Made by a program: the position numbers and the translations under genes. A stretch of DNA of 10,721 nucleotides from an uncultured Clostridia bacterium (GTDB lineage Bacteria > Bacillota > Clostridia > TANB77 > CAG-508): positions 1 through 10,721 of the forward strand of contig CANPZT010000037.1 of NCBI GenBank assembly GCA_947589135.1. Direction: 5' to 3'. Below are positions 1-6,958 of the stretch, one piece after another (position 1 is the stretch's first letter; the number at the start of each line of letters is the position of its first letter). The notes beneath the pieces are model-generated. The model did not search any database, was not told the DNA's origin, and worked only from the letters and a program-made list of their open reading frames with translations.

Positions 1-140
1 CCTACATCTGCTCCTATTAAAATTGCAAATTCTACTAGACTTACCGAGTCCAGATTTTGCTTTAGAAGCAAATCCCGTCTTTCTTGTGGCAGTTGTTGAC
101 ATTTCTGAATTAATTGAATTGCTTTTTTTTCGTCTTTCAT
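1..140 (-). CDS. Ankyrin-repeat protein, N-terminal part (runs off left edge)
   Basis: This is the first 46 codons of a third member of the ankyrin family found twice more to the right. The ATG is at 140-138, with a GGAGG ribosome binding site 8 nt upstream (minus strand). The encoded N-terminus is a charged helical cap beginning MKDEKKAIQLIQKCQQLPQE, followed by the start of an ankyrin-like segment (residues about 36-46, ending GADV). It is almost identical in DNA to 1395-1534, so the two genes are recent duplicates or are kept alike by gene conversion. There is no signal peptide, so the protein is probably cytoplasmic. The rest of the repeat domain lies outside the window, and its repeat number is unknown. 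Function: presumably protein-protein binding, as for ankyrin domains generally; the partner is unknown. Confidence 0.85.
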   Translation of the reverse strand, partial: MKDEKKAIQLIQKCQQLPQERRDLLLKQNLDSVSLVEFAILIGADV

Positions 141-173
141 ATACTTTTCCTCCTATTTTAATTAAAATTTTTA

Positions 174-229
174 TAGAGTTTAACCTAACATTAGACTCTA
201 TGTGGAAAAACTACTTAGGTAACATACCT
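174..229 (-). other. Structured 5' leader of the left-edge ankyrin gene
   Basis: The untranslated leader between the promoter and the start codon at 140 contains two possible RNA hairpins. One is AGGTA-TGT-TACCT at 217-229, within a few nt of the expected transcription start. The other has arms at 174-179 and 195-200 (TAGAGT/ACTCTA, 6 bp). Both are conserved in the two other cassettes. No ligand or known riboswitch class is recognised. Confidence 0.4.
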
Positions 230-238
230 TTGGCCGTT

Positions 239-267
239 ATTATACTACAATATTATGTTAAAGTCAA
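239..267 (-). promoter_or_regulatory. Sigma-A promoter of the left-edge ankyrin gene
   Basis: On the minus strand there is TTGACT (262-267), a 17-bp spacer, then a perfect TATAAT (239-244). The expected transcript start is near 232, giving a leader of about 90 nt before the ATG at 140. The same promoter occurs at 1633-1661 and 2334-2362. Confidence 0.8.
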
Positions 268-315
268 TTACAATAGCCTAGGTCAATAGTGTATAGATGC
301 ACCAATATGGTATAC

Positions 316-344
316 AAAAATTCCAGTGATTTTTCACTGGAATT
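316..344 (-). terminator. Rho-independent terminator after ankyrin gene 359-1534
   Basis: There is a perfect 11-bp inverted repeat (319-329 with 334-344) around a 4-nt loop. On the minus strand it is followed by a short T run from the complement of the A run at 316-320. It lies 14 bp past the stop codon of the upstream ankyrin gene and separates that transcript from the next cassette. Confidence 0.75.
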
Positions 345-358
345 CTTGTGTTAGGATT

Positions 359-1534
359 TTAACTTTTTAACTTATTTCGTTGTTTAATCAAAAGCTTTTT
401 AACTTTTTTGTCCCCAATTTCAGAAGCATAGCAAATTGCCTCGTTGACATCTGCTCCTGCTTCAATCAGAAACTTTACAACTTCAATATATCCTTCTCTA
501 GCAGCATCGTAAATTATCTTTTCGACATTTACTCCTGCCTCAATGAGACCTTTTACAACTTGACTATGTCCTTTTTTAGCAGAATAGTAGATTGCCTCCT
601 TGACATTTGCTCCTGACTTAATCAGACATTTCACAACATCAATGCACCTATTAACAGCAGCATAGCGAATTGGAGAATTGTTATTTATAGTTACATCTGC
701 TCCTGCTTCAGCCAAAAGCTTTACAATATCAAAATATTCATGAAAATTAGCATAATAAATTGCATCATTGTCATTTGCAGTCACATCTGCTCCTGCTTCA
801 ATCAAAAGCTCTACAACTTTACTATGTCCATTTTCAGCAGCTTTGCAAATTGCATAGTTGTTTTTTGCAGTTACGTCTGCTCCTGCTTCAATCAAAAGCT
901 CTACAACTTCACTATGTCCATTTGCTACAGCAATGCGAATTGCATAGTTGTCATCTGCAGTTACGTCTGCTCCTGCTTCAATTAAAAGTTTAACAACTTC
1001 ACTATTTCCATTTACTGCAGCCATTTTAATTGCATAGTTGTCATCTGCAGTTACGTCTGCTCCTGCTTCAATTAAAAGTTTAACAACTTCACTATGTCCA
1101 TTTTTAGCAGCATATCGAATTGCATAGTTGTTATCTGCTGTTACATTTGCTCCTGCTTCAATCAAGAGCTTGACAACTTCACTATGTCCATAATAAGCAG
1201 CAGTGCAAATTGCAGAGTTATCATTTGCTGTTACATCTGCTCCTGCTTCAATTAAAAGCTTGACAACTTCACTATGTCCATTTGCAGCAGCAATGTGAAT
1301 TACATTTACATCTGCTCCTGCTTCAATCAAAAGCTTGACAACTTCACTATATCCTTTTTCAGCAGCATTTTTAATTGCATAGTTGTTATCTGCTCCTACA
1401 TCTGCTCCTATTAAAATTGCAAATTCTACTAGACTTACCGAGTCCAGATTTTGCTTTAGAAGCAAATCCCGCCTTTCTTGTGGCAGTTGTTTACATTTCT
1501 GAATTAATTGAATTGCCTTTTTTTCATCTTTCAT
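359..1534 (-). CDS. Ankyrin-repeat protein with about 12 repeats, 391 residues
   Basis: The gene starts at an ATG with GGAGG 8 nt upstream. Residues 1 to about 45 form a charged helical cap shared with its two paralogues. The rest is about twelve ankyrin repeats of the form xxNNYAIRxAAxNGHSEVVKLLIEAGADV. Seven or so central units are exactly 30 residues; repeat 2 and the last units are 25-26 residues. The usual ankyrin consensus is 33 residues, so these are short-loop variants. The protein ends in a basic capping helix, KQRNKLKS, which is also found in the neighbouring paralogue. No signal peptide, membrane segment or catalytic domain is visible, so it is probably a cytoplasmic binding protein with an unknown target. 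It has its own promoter (1633-1661) and terminator (316-344). One in-frame CGG codon lies in the N-terminal cap. Confidence 0.92.
   Translation of the reverse strand: MKDEKKAIQLIQKCKQLPQERRDLLLKQNLDSVSLVEFAILIGADVGADNNYAIKNAAEKGYSEVVKLLIEAGADVNVIHIAAANGHSEVVKLLIEAGADVTANDNSAICTAAYYGHSEVVKLLIEAGANVTADNNYAIRYAAKNGHSEVVKLLIEAGADVTADDNYAIKMAAVNGNSEVVKLLIEAGADVTADDNYAIRIAVANGHSEVVELLIEAGADVTAKNNYAICKAAENGHSKVVELLIEAGADVTANDNDAIYYANFHEYFDIVKLLAEAGADVTINNNSPIRYAAVNRCIDVVKCLIKSGANVKEAIYYSAKKGHSQVVKGLIEAGVNVEKIIYDAAREGYIEVVKFLIEAGADVNEAICYASEIGDKKVKKLLIKQRNKLKS
453..1325 (-). repeat. Tandem 90-bp coding repeats of the large ankyrin gene
   Basis: A near-invariant block (plus-strand GCTCCTGCTTCA, encoding EAGA) recurs at 453, 531, 609, 699, 789, 879, 969, 1059, 1149, 1239 and 1314. 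The spacing is exactly 90 bp from 609 to 1239, 78 bp at the left end and 75 bp at the right end. The spacings are whole codons, so repeats can be gained or lost without breaking the frame. Units around 939-1128 share long identical stretches, which suggests recent duplication or gene conversion. Confidence 0.85.
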
Positions 1535-1567
1535 ATACTTTTCCTCCTATTTTAATTAAAAATTTTG

Positions 1568-1623
1568 TAGAGTTTTACCTAACTTTAAACTCTATGTGGA
1601 AAAACTACTTAGGTAACATACCT
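1568..1623 (-). other. Structured 5' leader of the large ankyrin gene
   Basis: This is the leader counterpart of 174-229, at a constant offset of 1394 bp. The 5' hairpin is at 1611-1623. The second hairpin has an 8-bp stem here (1568-1575 with 1587-1594), the longest of the three copies. Its role is unknown. Confidence 0.4.
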
Positions 1624-1632
1624 TTAGCTATT

Positions 1633-1661
1633 ATTATACTACAATATTATGTTAAAGTCAA
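1633..1661 (-). promoter_or_regulatory. Sigma-A promoter of the large ankyrin gene
   Basis: TTGACT (1656-1661), 17-bp spacer, TATAAT (1633-1638) on the minus strand. The start codon is at 1534, so the leader is about 90 nt. It sits between the terminator of the upstream paralogue (1711-1736) and this gene, so each paralogue is transcribed independently. Confidence 0.8.
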
Positions 1662-1710
1662 TTACAATAACCTAGAGCAATAGTATATAGATGCTAATAT
1701 GACATACAAA

Positions 1711-1736
1711 AATCCCAGTGAAAAATCACTGGAATT
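1711..1736 (-). terminator. Rho-independent terminator after ankyrin gene 1751-2236
   Basis: The core stem CCAGTGA/TCACTGG (1715-1721 with 1726-1732) has a 4-nt loop. It is extended by three A-T pairs after one mismatch and followed by T-rich sequence on the minus strand. It lies 14 bp beyond the stop codon. The stem matches the terminator at 316-344, but the loop is the reverse complement (AAAA against TTTT on the plus strand). Confidence 0.65.
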
Positions 1737-1750
1737 CTTGTGTTAGGATT

Positions 1751-2236
1751 TTAACTTTTTAACTTATTTCTTTTTCTAATCAAACGCTTGGCAATTTCAA
1801 TATTTCCTTCTTCAACAGCTGCGCAAATTGCCTCATTGACATCTGCTCCTGCTTCAATCAAAAGCTCTACAACTTCAATATATCCATTTGCAGCAGCCTT
1901 TTTAATTGCATAGTTGTTATTTGCCGTTACATCTGCTCCTGCTTCAATCAAAAGCTCTACAACTTCAATATATCCATTTGCAGCAGCCTTTTTAATTGCA
2001 TAGTTGTTATTTGCCGTTACATCTGCTCCTGCTTCAATCAAAAGCTTGACAATTTCACTATATCCTTTTTCAGCAGCATAGCAAATTGGATAGTAGTCCT
2101 CTGCTCCCATAAGATTTTTTACAAATTCTCCTAGACTTACTGAGTCTAAATTTTGCTTTAGAAGCAAATCCCGCTTTTCTTGTGGCAGTTGTTGACATTT
2201 CTGAATTAACTGAATTGATTTTTTTTCGTTTTTCAT
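1751..2236 (-). CDS. Short ankyrin-repeat protein, 161 residues
   Basis: This paralogue of the gene at 359-1534 has the same N-terminal cap (MKNEKKSIQLIQKCQQLPQE) and the same basic C-terminal cap (RKRNKLKS), but only four ankyrin repeats. The first is divergent (GAEDYYPICYAAEKGY). The next two, centred on TANNNYAIKKAAANGYIEVV, are identical to each other in protein and DNA. The last is a short terminal unit. The start is an ATG with GGGAGGAAG upstream. The shared caps with a variable number of internal repeats suggest the two genes differ mainly by repeat expansion or contraction. It is probably a cytoplasmic binding protein; its partner is unknown. It has its own promoter (2334-2362) and terminator. 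Confidence 0.9.
   Translation of the reverse strand: MKNEKKSIQLIQKCQQLPQEKRDLLLKQNLDSVSLGEFVKNLMGAEDYYPICYAAEKGYSEIVKLLIEAGADVTANNNYAIKKAAANGYIEVVELLIEAGADVTANNNYAIKKAAANGYIEVVELLIEAGADVNEAICAAVEEGNIEIAKRLIRKRNKLKS
1839..2046 (-). repeat. Perfect 90-bp tandem duplication inside the short ankyrin gene
   Basis: Positions 1839-1956 are identical, base for base, to 1929-2046, giving about 2.3 copies of a 90-bp unit. The unit encodes one 30-residue ankyrin repeat. The absence of even silent differences points to a very recent duplication or active homogenisation. Confidence 0.95.
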
Positions 2237-2269
2237 GTACTCTTCCTCCCATTTTAATTAAAATTTTTG

Positions 2270-2325
2270 TAGAATTTAACCTAACTTTAAACTCTATTTG
2301 GAAAAACTACTTAGGTAACATACCT
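2270..2325 (-). other. Structured 5' leader of the short ankyrin gene
   Basis: This is the third copy of the leader. The 5' hairpin is at 2313-2325. The second has arms 2270-2277 and 2289-2296; the one base change from the other copies turns a G-C pair into a G-U pair in the RNA, so pairing is kept. The function is unknown. Confidence 0.4.
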
Positions 2326-2333
2326 TTAACTAT

Positions 2334-2362
2334 ATTATACTACAATATTATGTTAAAGTCAA
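2334..2362 (-). promoter_or_regulatory. Sigma-A promoter of the short ankyrin gene
   Basis: TTGACT (2357-2362), 17-bp spacer, TATAAT (2334-2339) on the minus strand. Similarity to the other two cassettes continues upstream to about 2408 and then stops, which marks the right boundary of the tandem array. Positions 2363-2484 beyond it are T-rich; they show no gene and no convincing terminator for the acidic-protein gene that ends at 2485. Confidence 0.8.
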
Positions 2363-2484
2363 TTACAATAGTCTAGAGCAAGTATATAGATGCACCAATA
2401 TGGGTATAATTGGTTACCTTCTTTAATTGTGTTTCATTTTTTTATAATCCTAAAAGTTACAATTTTATTAATTTTTTTTATATT

Positions 2485-2772
2485 TTATCTTTCTTTATCT
2501 TCTTCATCTTCTAAACCTAATCTTTTTCTTTGCATTGATGTATTAAGTTCTGAAGATATTCTTGTACTAGAATAGTTACAATTTTTATTCTTTTTCTCTA
2601 TTTCTATGTCTTCATAAATTTCCATATCTTCATCTAATTCTAGGTCTTCTTCATCTAAAACACTATTATAACCTTCAATAAATATCTTTCTTCTTGCTTT
2701 ATATTTGCTATCTTTTGTCTCTTTATTAAGTTTAGTTTTGCTAACAGGTAATATTTTTTCTACTTTTCTCAT
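2485..2772 (-). CDS. Small acidic protein of unknown function, 95 residues
   Basis: The start is the ATG at 2772-2770 because GGGAG lies 8 nt upstream. A reading frame extending to a TTG at 2787 would place that ribosome binding site inside the gene. The N-terminal third is basic (MRKVEKILPVSKTKLNKETK). The middle, about residues 39-60, is strongly acidic (DEEDLELDEDMEIYEDIEIE). The C-terminus is again mixed and charged, ending EDEEDKER. There is no signal peptide or membrane helix. The gene begins 49 bp after mutS with no terminator between, so it is probably the last gene of the miaB-mutS transcript. I do not recognise the family; the charge pattern suggests a partly disordered protein. Confidence 0.65.
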   Translation of the reverse strand: MRKVEKILPVSKTKLNKETKDSKYKARRKIFIEGYNSVLDEEDLELDEDMEIYEDIEIEKKNKNCNYSSTRISSELNTSMQRKRLGLEDEEDKER

Positions 2773-2821
2773 ATTATTATCTCCCAATATATTTTAACCT
2801 GAAAAAATGAATTAATTTATA

Positions 2822-5437
2822 TTATTTCATTTTTTCTTTTATTTTAACTAATGTATTTAGAGCATCAATTGGTGTTAATTCATTTAGATTAATTTTATCT
2901 ATTTCATGAGCAATCTCTGCTAATTTATAATTATACATATCAAATTGTCCTTCTACTTGCTTTTTATCTTGTTTTTCTTCCTTTTTACCAGTTAAAATAT
3001 TTTTTCTTTCTAAAGAACGTAAAATTTCGTCTGCCTTTTTAGTTACATTGTTTGGAACTCCTGCTAATCTTGCTACATGAATTCCATAGCTTTCATCTGT
3101 TCCGCCTTCTACAATCTTTCTAAGAAAGATAATGTCTTCTCCTTTTTCTTTTACTGCAATATTATAGTTTTTTATTCCTTCTAATTTATTTTCTAATTCT
3201 GTTAATTCATGATAATGTGTTGCAAATAGAGTTTTCGCTCCACATTTTTCTTTGTCTGCAATATATTCTGCTACTGCCCATGCAATAGATAATCCATCAT
3301 ATGTTGATGTTCCTCTTCCTATTTCATCTAAAATGACTAAACTATTTGATGTTGCTTCTTTTAAAATAGTTGCTACCTCCATCATTTCTACCATAAATGT
3401 ACTTTGCCCCATACTCAAGTCATCTGAAGCTCCAACTCTTGTAAATATTTTATCTACTACTCCTATTGTTGCAGATTCTGCTGGAACAAAGCTTCCAACT
3501 TGTGCCATTAAAGTAATTAGTGCAACTTGTCTCATATAAGTAGATTTACCAGCCATATTTGGACCTGTAATAATAGATAATCTGTTTTCTTCTTTATCTA
3601 AATATGTATCATTTTCAACAAAAGTTCCAACTCCTAAAATTTTCTCAATAACAGGATGTCTACCATTTTTTATTTCAATTTTTCCTAAAGAGTTTACATC
3701 TGGCATACAATAATTCATATCTTCTGCAACTGTTGCAAATGATGTTAAAACATCTAATGTTGACACCATTTCGCTTGTTTTTTGTAATCTTACTATATTT
3801 TTTGAAATTTCTTCTCTAATTTCAGTAAAAGCATTATATTCTAGTACAACTACTTTTTCCTCTGAACCTAATATTTGATTTTCTAAATTTTTTAATTCTT
3901 CTGTAATATATCTTTCTGCATTTGTTAAAGTCTGCTTTCTTATATATCTTTCAGGCACTTGGTTTAAATTTGATTTTGTAACCTCTAAAAAATATCCAAA
4001 TACTTTGTTAAATCCTATTTTTAAATTTTTAATTCCCGTTTTTTCTTTTTCATCTGCTTCTAATTGAATTAACCAATTCTTTCCTTCTGTTTGTGCTGTC
4101 TTTAATTTATCAATTTCTTCATCATATCCAAGTTTTATAATTCCACCTTCTTTTATTGTCATTGGTGGGTCATCTACAATTGAAATATCTATTAATTTGT
4201 AAACATCTTGTAATTCATCTAAATTTTCATAAAGTTCTTTCAATAGTTTAGATTTGCATTGTTCTAAAGATTTTTTTACCTCTGGCAACTTAAATAAAGA
4301 ATTTTTTAGTGTAATCATATCTCTTGCATTAGCATTTCCATATGCCATTTTTCCAGATAATCGTTCTATGTCATATACTTTTTTTAAACTTTCTATAATA
4401 TCTCCTCTTAACATTATATTATCTTTTAGTTCTTTTACTGCTTCTAGTCTTTTATTAATTTCTTTTACATCAATTAGTGGGTCATTTAGCCATCTTCTTA
4501 ATAATCTTCCTCCCATAGAGGTTGAAGTTTTATCAAGTACCCAAAGTAATGTTCCTTTTTTAGATTTATCTCTCATTTTTTCTGTAATTTCCAAGTTTCT
4601 TCTTGCATTAATATCCAAAGCCATATATCTTGAAAGCTTATATATTATAATTTTATTTATATGGTCTAAGTTCGTTTTTTGCGTTTGTTCTATATATTCT
4701 ACTAAAGCGTTAATAGAACTAATAGCTAAACCTTTTTCTTCGATATTTTCTACTTTTTTCCCATCACTATCTACAATATTAAATCTAAGATTAAGATTAT
4801 TTAATTCGTTTGAGAAAAATTTATTATTGAATTTTGTGATATAAATATTTTCAAATCTTTCTTGTATTTTCTGCATTTCATCTGTGCAATCTGACATCAT
4901 AGAATTAACTACTAATTCTGATGGTGTATATCTTGCTATTTCGTCTAATAACATTGGAAAATTATTGTTATCTTTTATTTCTGCTGAATAAAATTCACCT
5001 GTTGAAATATCACATACACTTATTCCAAAATAAATTCCAGATTTAAATATTGACATGATATAATTATTTTTTCTTTCTTCTAGCATATGACTATCCACAA
5101 GAGTACCTGGTGTTACTACTCTAATTACACCTCTTTTTACAATTCCCTTTGTCTCTTTTGGATCTTCCAATTGTTCACAGATTGCCACTTTATAACCTTT
5201 AGCAATTAATCTTGCAATATATGTATCTGCTGCATGATGTGGAACTCCACACATTGGTGCTCTCTCTTCCTGTCCACAATCTTTACCTGTTAGAGTAAGT
5301 TCCAACTCTCTCGATGCTGTAATTGCATCTTCAAAAAACATTTCATAAAAATCGCCTAAACGATAAAATAAAATGCAATCTTTATATTGTTCTTTTGTTT
5401 TAATATAGTTCTGCATCATAGGTGAATATTCTGCCAT
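2822..5437 (-). CDS. mutS: DNA mismatch repair protein MutS
   Basis: MutS binds mispaired or looped bases and, in an ATP-dependent way, recruits the rest of mismatch repair. The 871-residue length is normal for the bacterial MutS1 family. The mismatch-probing F-Y-E motif is at residues 30-32 (GDFYEMF). The lever and clamp region follows. The ATPase domain has Walker A GPNMAGKST at 625-633, Walker B with DE at 704-705 (ILDEIGRGTSTYDG), and the downstream FATHYHEL motif. Near the C-terminus, QFDMY resembles a sliding-clamp-binding motif, followed by a typical helical tail ending in an LTPIDALNTL-type segment. The ATG directly follows the TAG stop of miaB, and its ribosome binding site AAAGGAG lies within the last miaB codons, so the two are translationally linked. 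mutL, often next to mutS, is not in the window. Confidence 0.98.
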   Translation of the reverse strand: MAEYSPMMQNYIKTKEQYKDCILFYRLGDFYEMFFEDAITASRELELTLTGKDCGQEERAPMCGVPHHAADTYIARLIAKGYKVAICEQLEDPKETKGIVKRGVIRVVTPGTLVDSHMLEERKNNYIMSIFKSGIYFGISVCDISTGEFYSAEIKDNNNFPMLLDEIARYTPSELVVNSMMSDCTDEMQKIQERFENIYITKFNNKFFSNELNNLNLRFNIVDSDGKKVENIEEKGLAISSINALVEYIEQTQKTNLDHINKIIIYKLSRYMALDINARRNLEITEKMRDKSKKGTLLWVLDKTSTSMGGRLLRRWLNDPLIDVKEINKRLEAVKELKDNIMLRGDIIESLKKVYDIERLSGKMAYGNANARDMITLKNSLFKLPEVKKSLEQCKSKLLKELYENLDELQDVYKLIDISIVDDPPMTIKEGGIIKLGYDEEIDKLKTAQTEGKNWLIQLEADEKEKTGIKNLKIGFNKVFGYFLEVTKSNLNQVPERYIRKQTLTNAERYITEELKNLENQILGSEEKVVVLEYNAFTEIREEISKNIVRLQKTSEMVSTLDVLTSFATVAEDMNYCMPDVNSLGKIEIKNGRHPVIEKILGVGTFVENDTYLDKEENRLSIITGPNMAGKSTYMRQVALITLMAQVGSFVPAESATIGVVDKIFTRVGASDDLSMGQSTFMVEMMEVATILKEATSNSLVILDEIGRGTSTYDGLSIAWAVAEYIADKEKCGAKTLFATHYHELTELENKLEGIKNYNIAVKEKGEDIIFLRKIVEGGTDESYGIHVARLAGVPNNVTKKADEILRSLERKNILTGKKEEKQDKKQVEGQFDMYNYKLAEIAHEIDKINLNELTPIDALNTLVKIKEKMK

Positions 5438-6850
5438 CTATCTTTCTCCTTTCAAATACCACATATGCTCTGAAATAATTTCTACTTCTTGCATTGTTCC
5501 TATTAGTTCCTTTTCTCCCTCTAGTACAACTACTTTATTACTATCTGTTCTTCCAGTAAGCATATTTTCATTATTTTTACTTGTTCCTTCTACTAATATT
5601 TTTTGTTTTGTTCCTATATATTTTTTATTGTTTTGAGCAATTTGACTTTCTACTAAACTTTTTAGTTTATCAAATCTTTTGTGTTTTATCTCCTCTGGAA
5701 CTTGATTTTTCATTTTGTCTCCTGGTGTTCCAACTCTTCTAGAATATATAAACATATAGACTTGTTCGTAATTTACTTTTCTTACTACATCAAGTGTGTC
5801 TTCAAATTCTTCATCAGTTTCTCCTGGAAATCCAACAATAATGTCTGTTGATAGTGTTAAATTTGGTATTTCTTTTTTCATTTTTTCTACTAGTGTTAAG
5901 TATTGTTCTTTTGTGTATTTTCTGTTCATTTCTTTTAACACTTTTGAATTTCCTGCTTGAAGTGGTAAATGTACTAATTTGCATACTTTATCACACTCTG
6001 CAATTGCCTGTATTACATCATCTGTAAAGTCTTTTGGATGTGGAGATACAAACCTTATTCTTTCTATTCCATCAATTTTATTAATTGCATATAGCAATGT
6101 TGCAAAAGAATTTACTCCTTCATATTCTTCAAATGGAATGTTTTTTTCTCTTTCTACTCTTAAATATGAATTAACATTTTGTCCTAATAATGTAATTTCT
6201 TTATATCCTTGTTTTGCTAATTCTTTTATCTCGTTTATAATATCTTTTGGCTTTCTACTTCTTTCTCTACCTCTTACATATGGTACAATACAATAACTAC
6301 AAAAGTTATTGCATCCATTCATTATTGTAACTGATGCTTTTATTGCACTATCTCTTTTTATTGGTAATCCTTCATAGATTTCTCCTTCTATATCTATTAT
6401 ATCTTCCTGCTTTTTCTTCTCTTTTAATACTTTGTATAAATTCTCTGGAAATTTGTGTAATGTATGTGTTCCAAATAAAATGTCTACAAATGGATAACTC
6501 TGTTTAATTTTATCTGTGATGTGTTTTTCTTGCATCATGCATCCACCTATTGCTATAATAATTCCTTTTTCTTCCTTTAAGTTTTTTAATTCTCCTACTT
6601 TTCCAAATAATCTTTCTTCTGCATTCTCTCTTACACAACATGTATTGAATAATACAATATCTGCTTGTGATTGTTTTTCAGTTTTTTTGTATCCCATTTT
6701 TTCTAGCATGCCGCATAATTTTTCTGAATCGTTTTCATTTAATTGACATCCCATTGTTAAAATATGATAATATTTATCTTCTTCTTGATTTAGTTCTCTT
6801 ATTTTATCAATATATTTTTTTTGTTCTTTTATTTCTTCTGATATTTCCAA
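5438..6850 (-). CDS. miaB: tRNA-2-methylthio-N6-dimethylallyladenosine synthase MiaB
   Basis: MiaB is a radical-SAM enzyme that adds a methylthio group to i6A37 of tRNAs reading UNN codons. The 470-residue protein has the expected layout. The N-terminal UPF0004 domain carries three cluster-binding cysteines, C35 (MGCQLNENDSE), C71 (NTCCVREN) and C104 (GGCM). The radical-SAM CxxxCxxC is at C180, C184 and C187 (GCNNFCSYCIVPYVRGRERS). A C-terminal TRAM domain covers roughly the last 65 residues. The start is a TTG, chosen because GGAGG lies 7 nt upstream and no in-frame ATG precedes the conserved domain; the leader of about 25 residues is charged and variable. It is the first gene of the miaB-mutS-acidic protein operon, with its own promoter at 6877-6905. 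Confidence 0.97.
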   Translation of the reverse strand: MEISEEIKEQKKYIDKIRELNQEEDKYYHILTMGCQLNENDSEKLCGMLEKMGYKKTEKQSQADIVLFNTCCVRENAEERLFGKVGELKNLKEEKGIIIAIGGCMMQEKHITDKIKQSYPFVDILFGTHTLHKFPENLYKVLKEKKKQEDIIDIEGEIYEGLPIKRDSAIKASVTIMNGCNNFCSYCIVPYVRGRERSRKPKDIINEIKELAKQGYKEITLLGQNVNSYLRVEREKNIPFEEYEGVNSFATLLYAINKIDGIERIRFVSPHPKDFTDDVIQAIAECDKVCKLVHLPLQAGNSKVLKEMNRKYTKEQYLTLVEKMKKEIPNLTLSTDIIVGFPGETDEEFEDTLDVVRKVNYEQVYMFIYSRRVGTPGDKMKNQVPEEIKHKRFDKLKSLVESQIAQNNKKYIGTKQKILVEGTSKNNENMLTGRTDSNKVVVLEGEKELIGTMQEVEIISEHMWYLKGER

Positions 6851-6876
6851 CTTTTTTCCTCCATTTTTCTTAGAAT

Positions 6877-6905
6877 ATTTTAATATATTTTGGTTTTTTT
6901 TGCAA
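6877..6905 (-). promoter_or_regulatory. Likely promoter of the miaB-mutS operon
   Basis: Minus strand TTGCAA (6900-6905), 17-bp spacer, TAAAAT (6877-6882), between the rpmE terminator and the miaB ribosome binding site. The -35 is only a partial match, but spacing and position fit. Confidence 0.5.
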
Positions 6906-6927
6906 GATTATTACAGAATTACATAAC

Positions 6928-6957
6928 AAAAAAACTCAACACTATGTTGAGTTTTTT
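6928..6957 (-). terminator. Rho-independent terminator after rpmE
   Basis: Stem CTCAACA/TGTTGAG (6935-6941 with 6945-6951), 3-nt loop, extended by A-T pairs and followed by a run of T on the minus strand. It starts 1 nt after the rpmE stop and isolates rpmE from the miaB operon. Confidence 0.85.
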
Positions 6958-6958
6958 A

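Noticed and set aside
453..1325. Regular 90-bp repeats could be mistaken for a CRISPR array or other non-coding repeat.
   Set aside because: The repeats are contiguous, lie within an open reading frame and encode ankyrin repeats; there are no unique spacers between them.
2401..2410. Plus-strand TGGGTATAAT as an extended -10 promoter.
   Set aside because: The TG spacing is off by one, there is no -35 and no plus-strand gene follows.
2773..2787. TTG start at 2787 for the acidic protein.
   Set aside because: The GGGAG ribosome binding site for the ATG at 2772 would fall inside the coding region, and no site precedes the TTG.
4254..4844. Plus-strand open frame of 196 codons opposite mutS.
   Set aside because: It is the antisense shadow of a well-conserved gene, with no ribosome binding site and a composition dictated by mutS codons.
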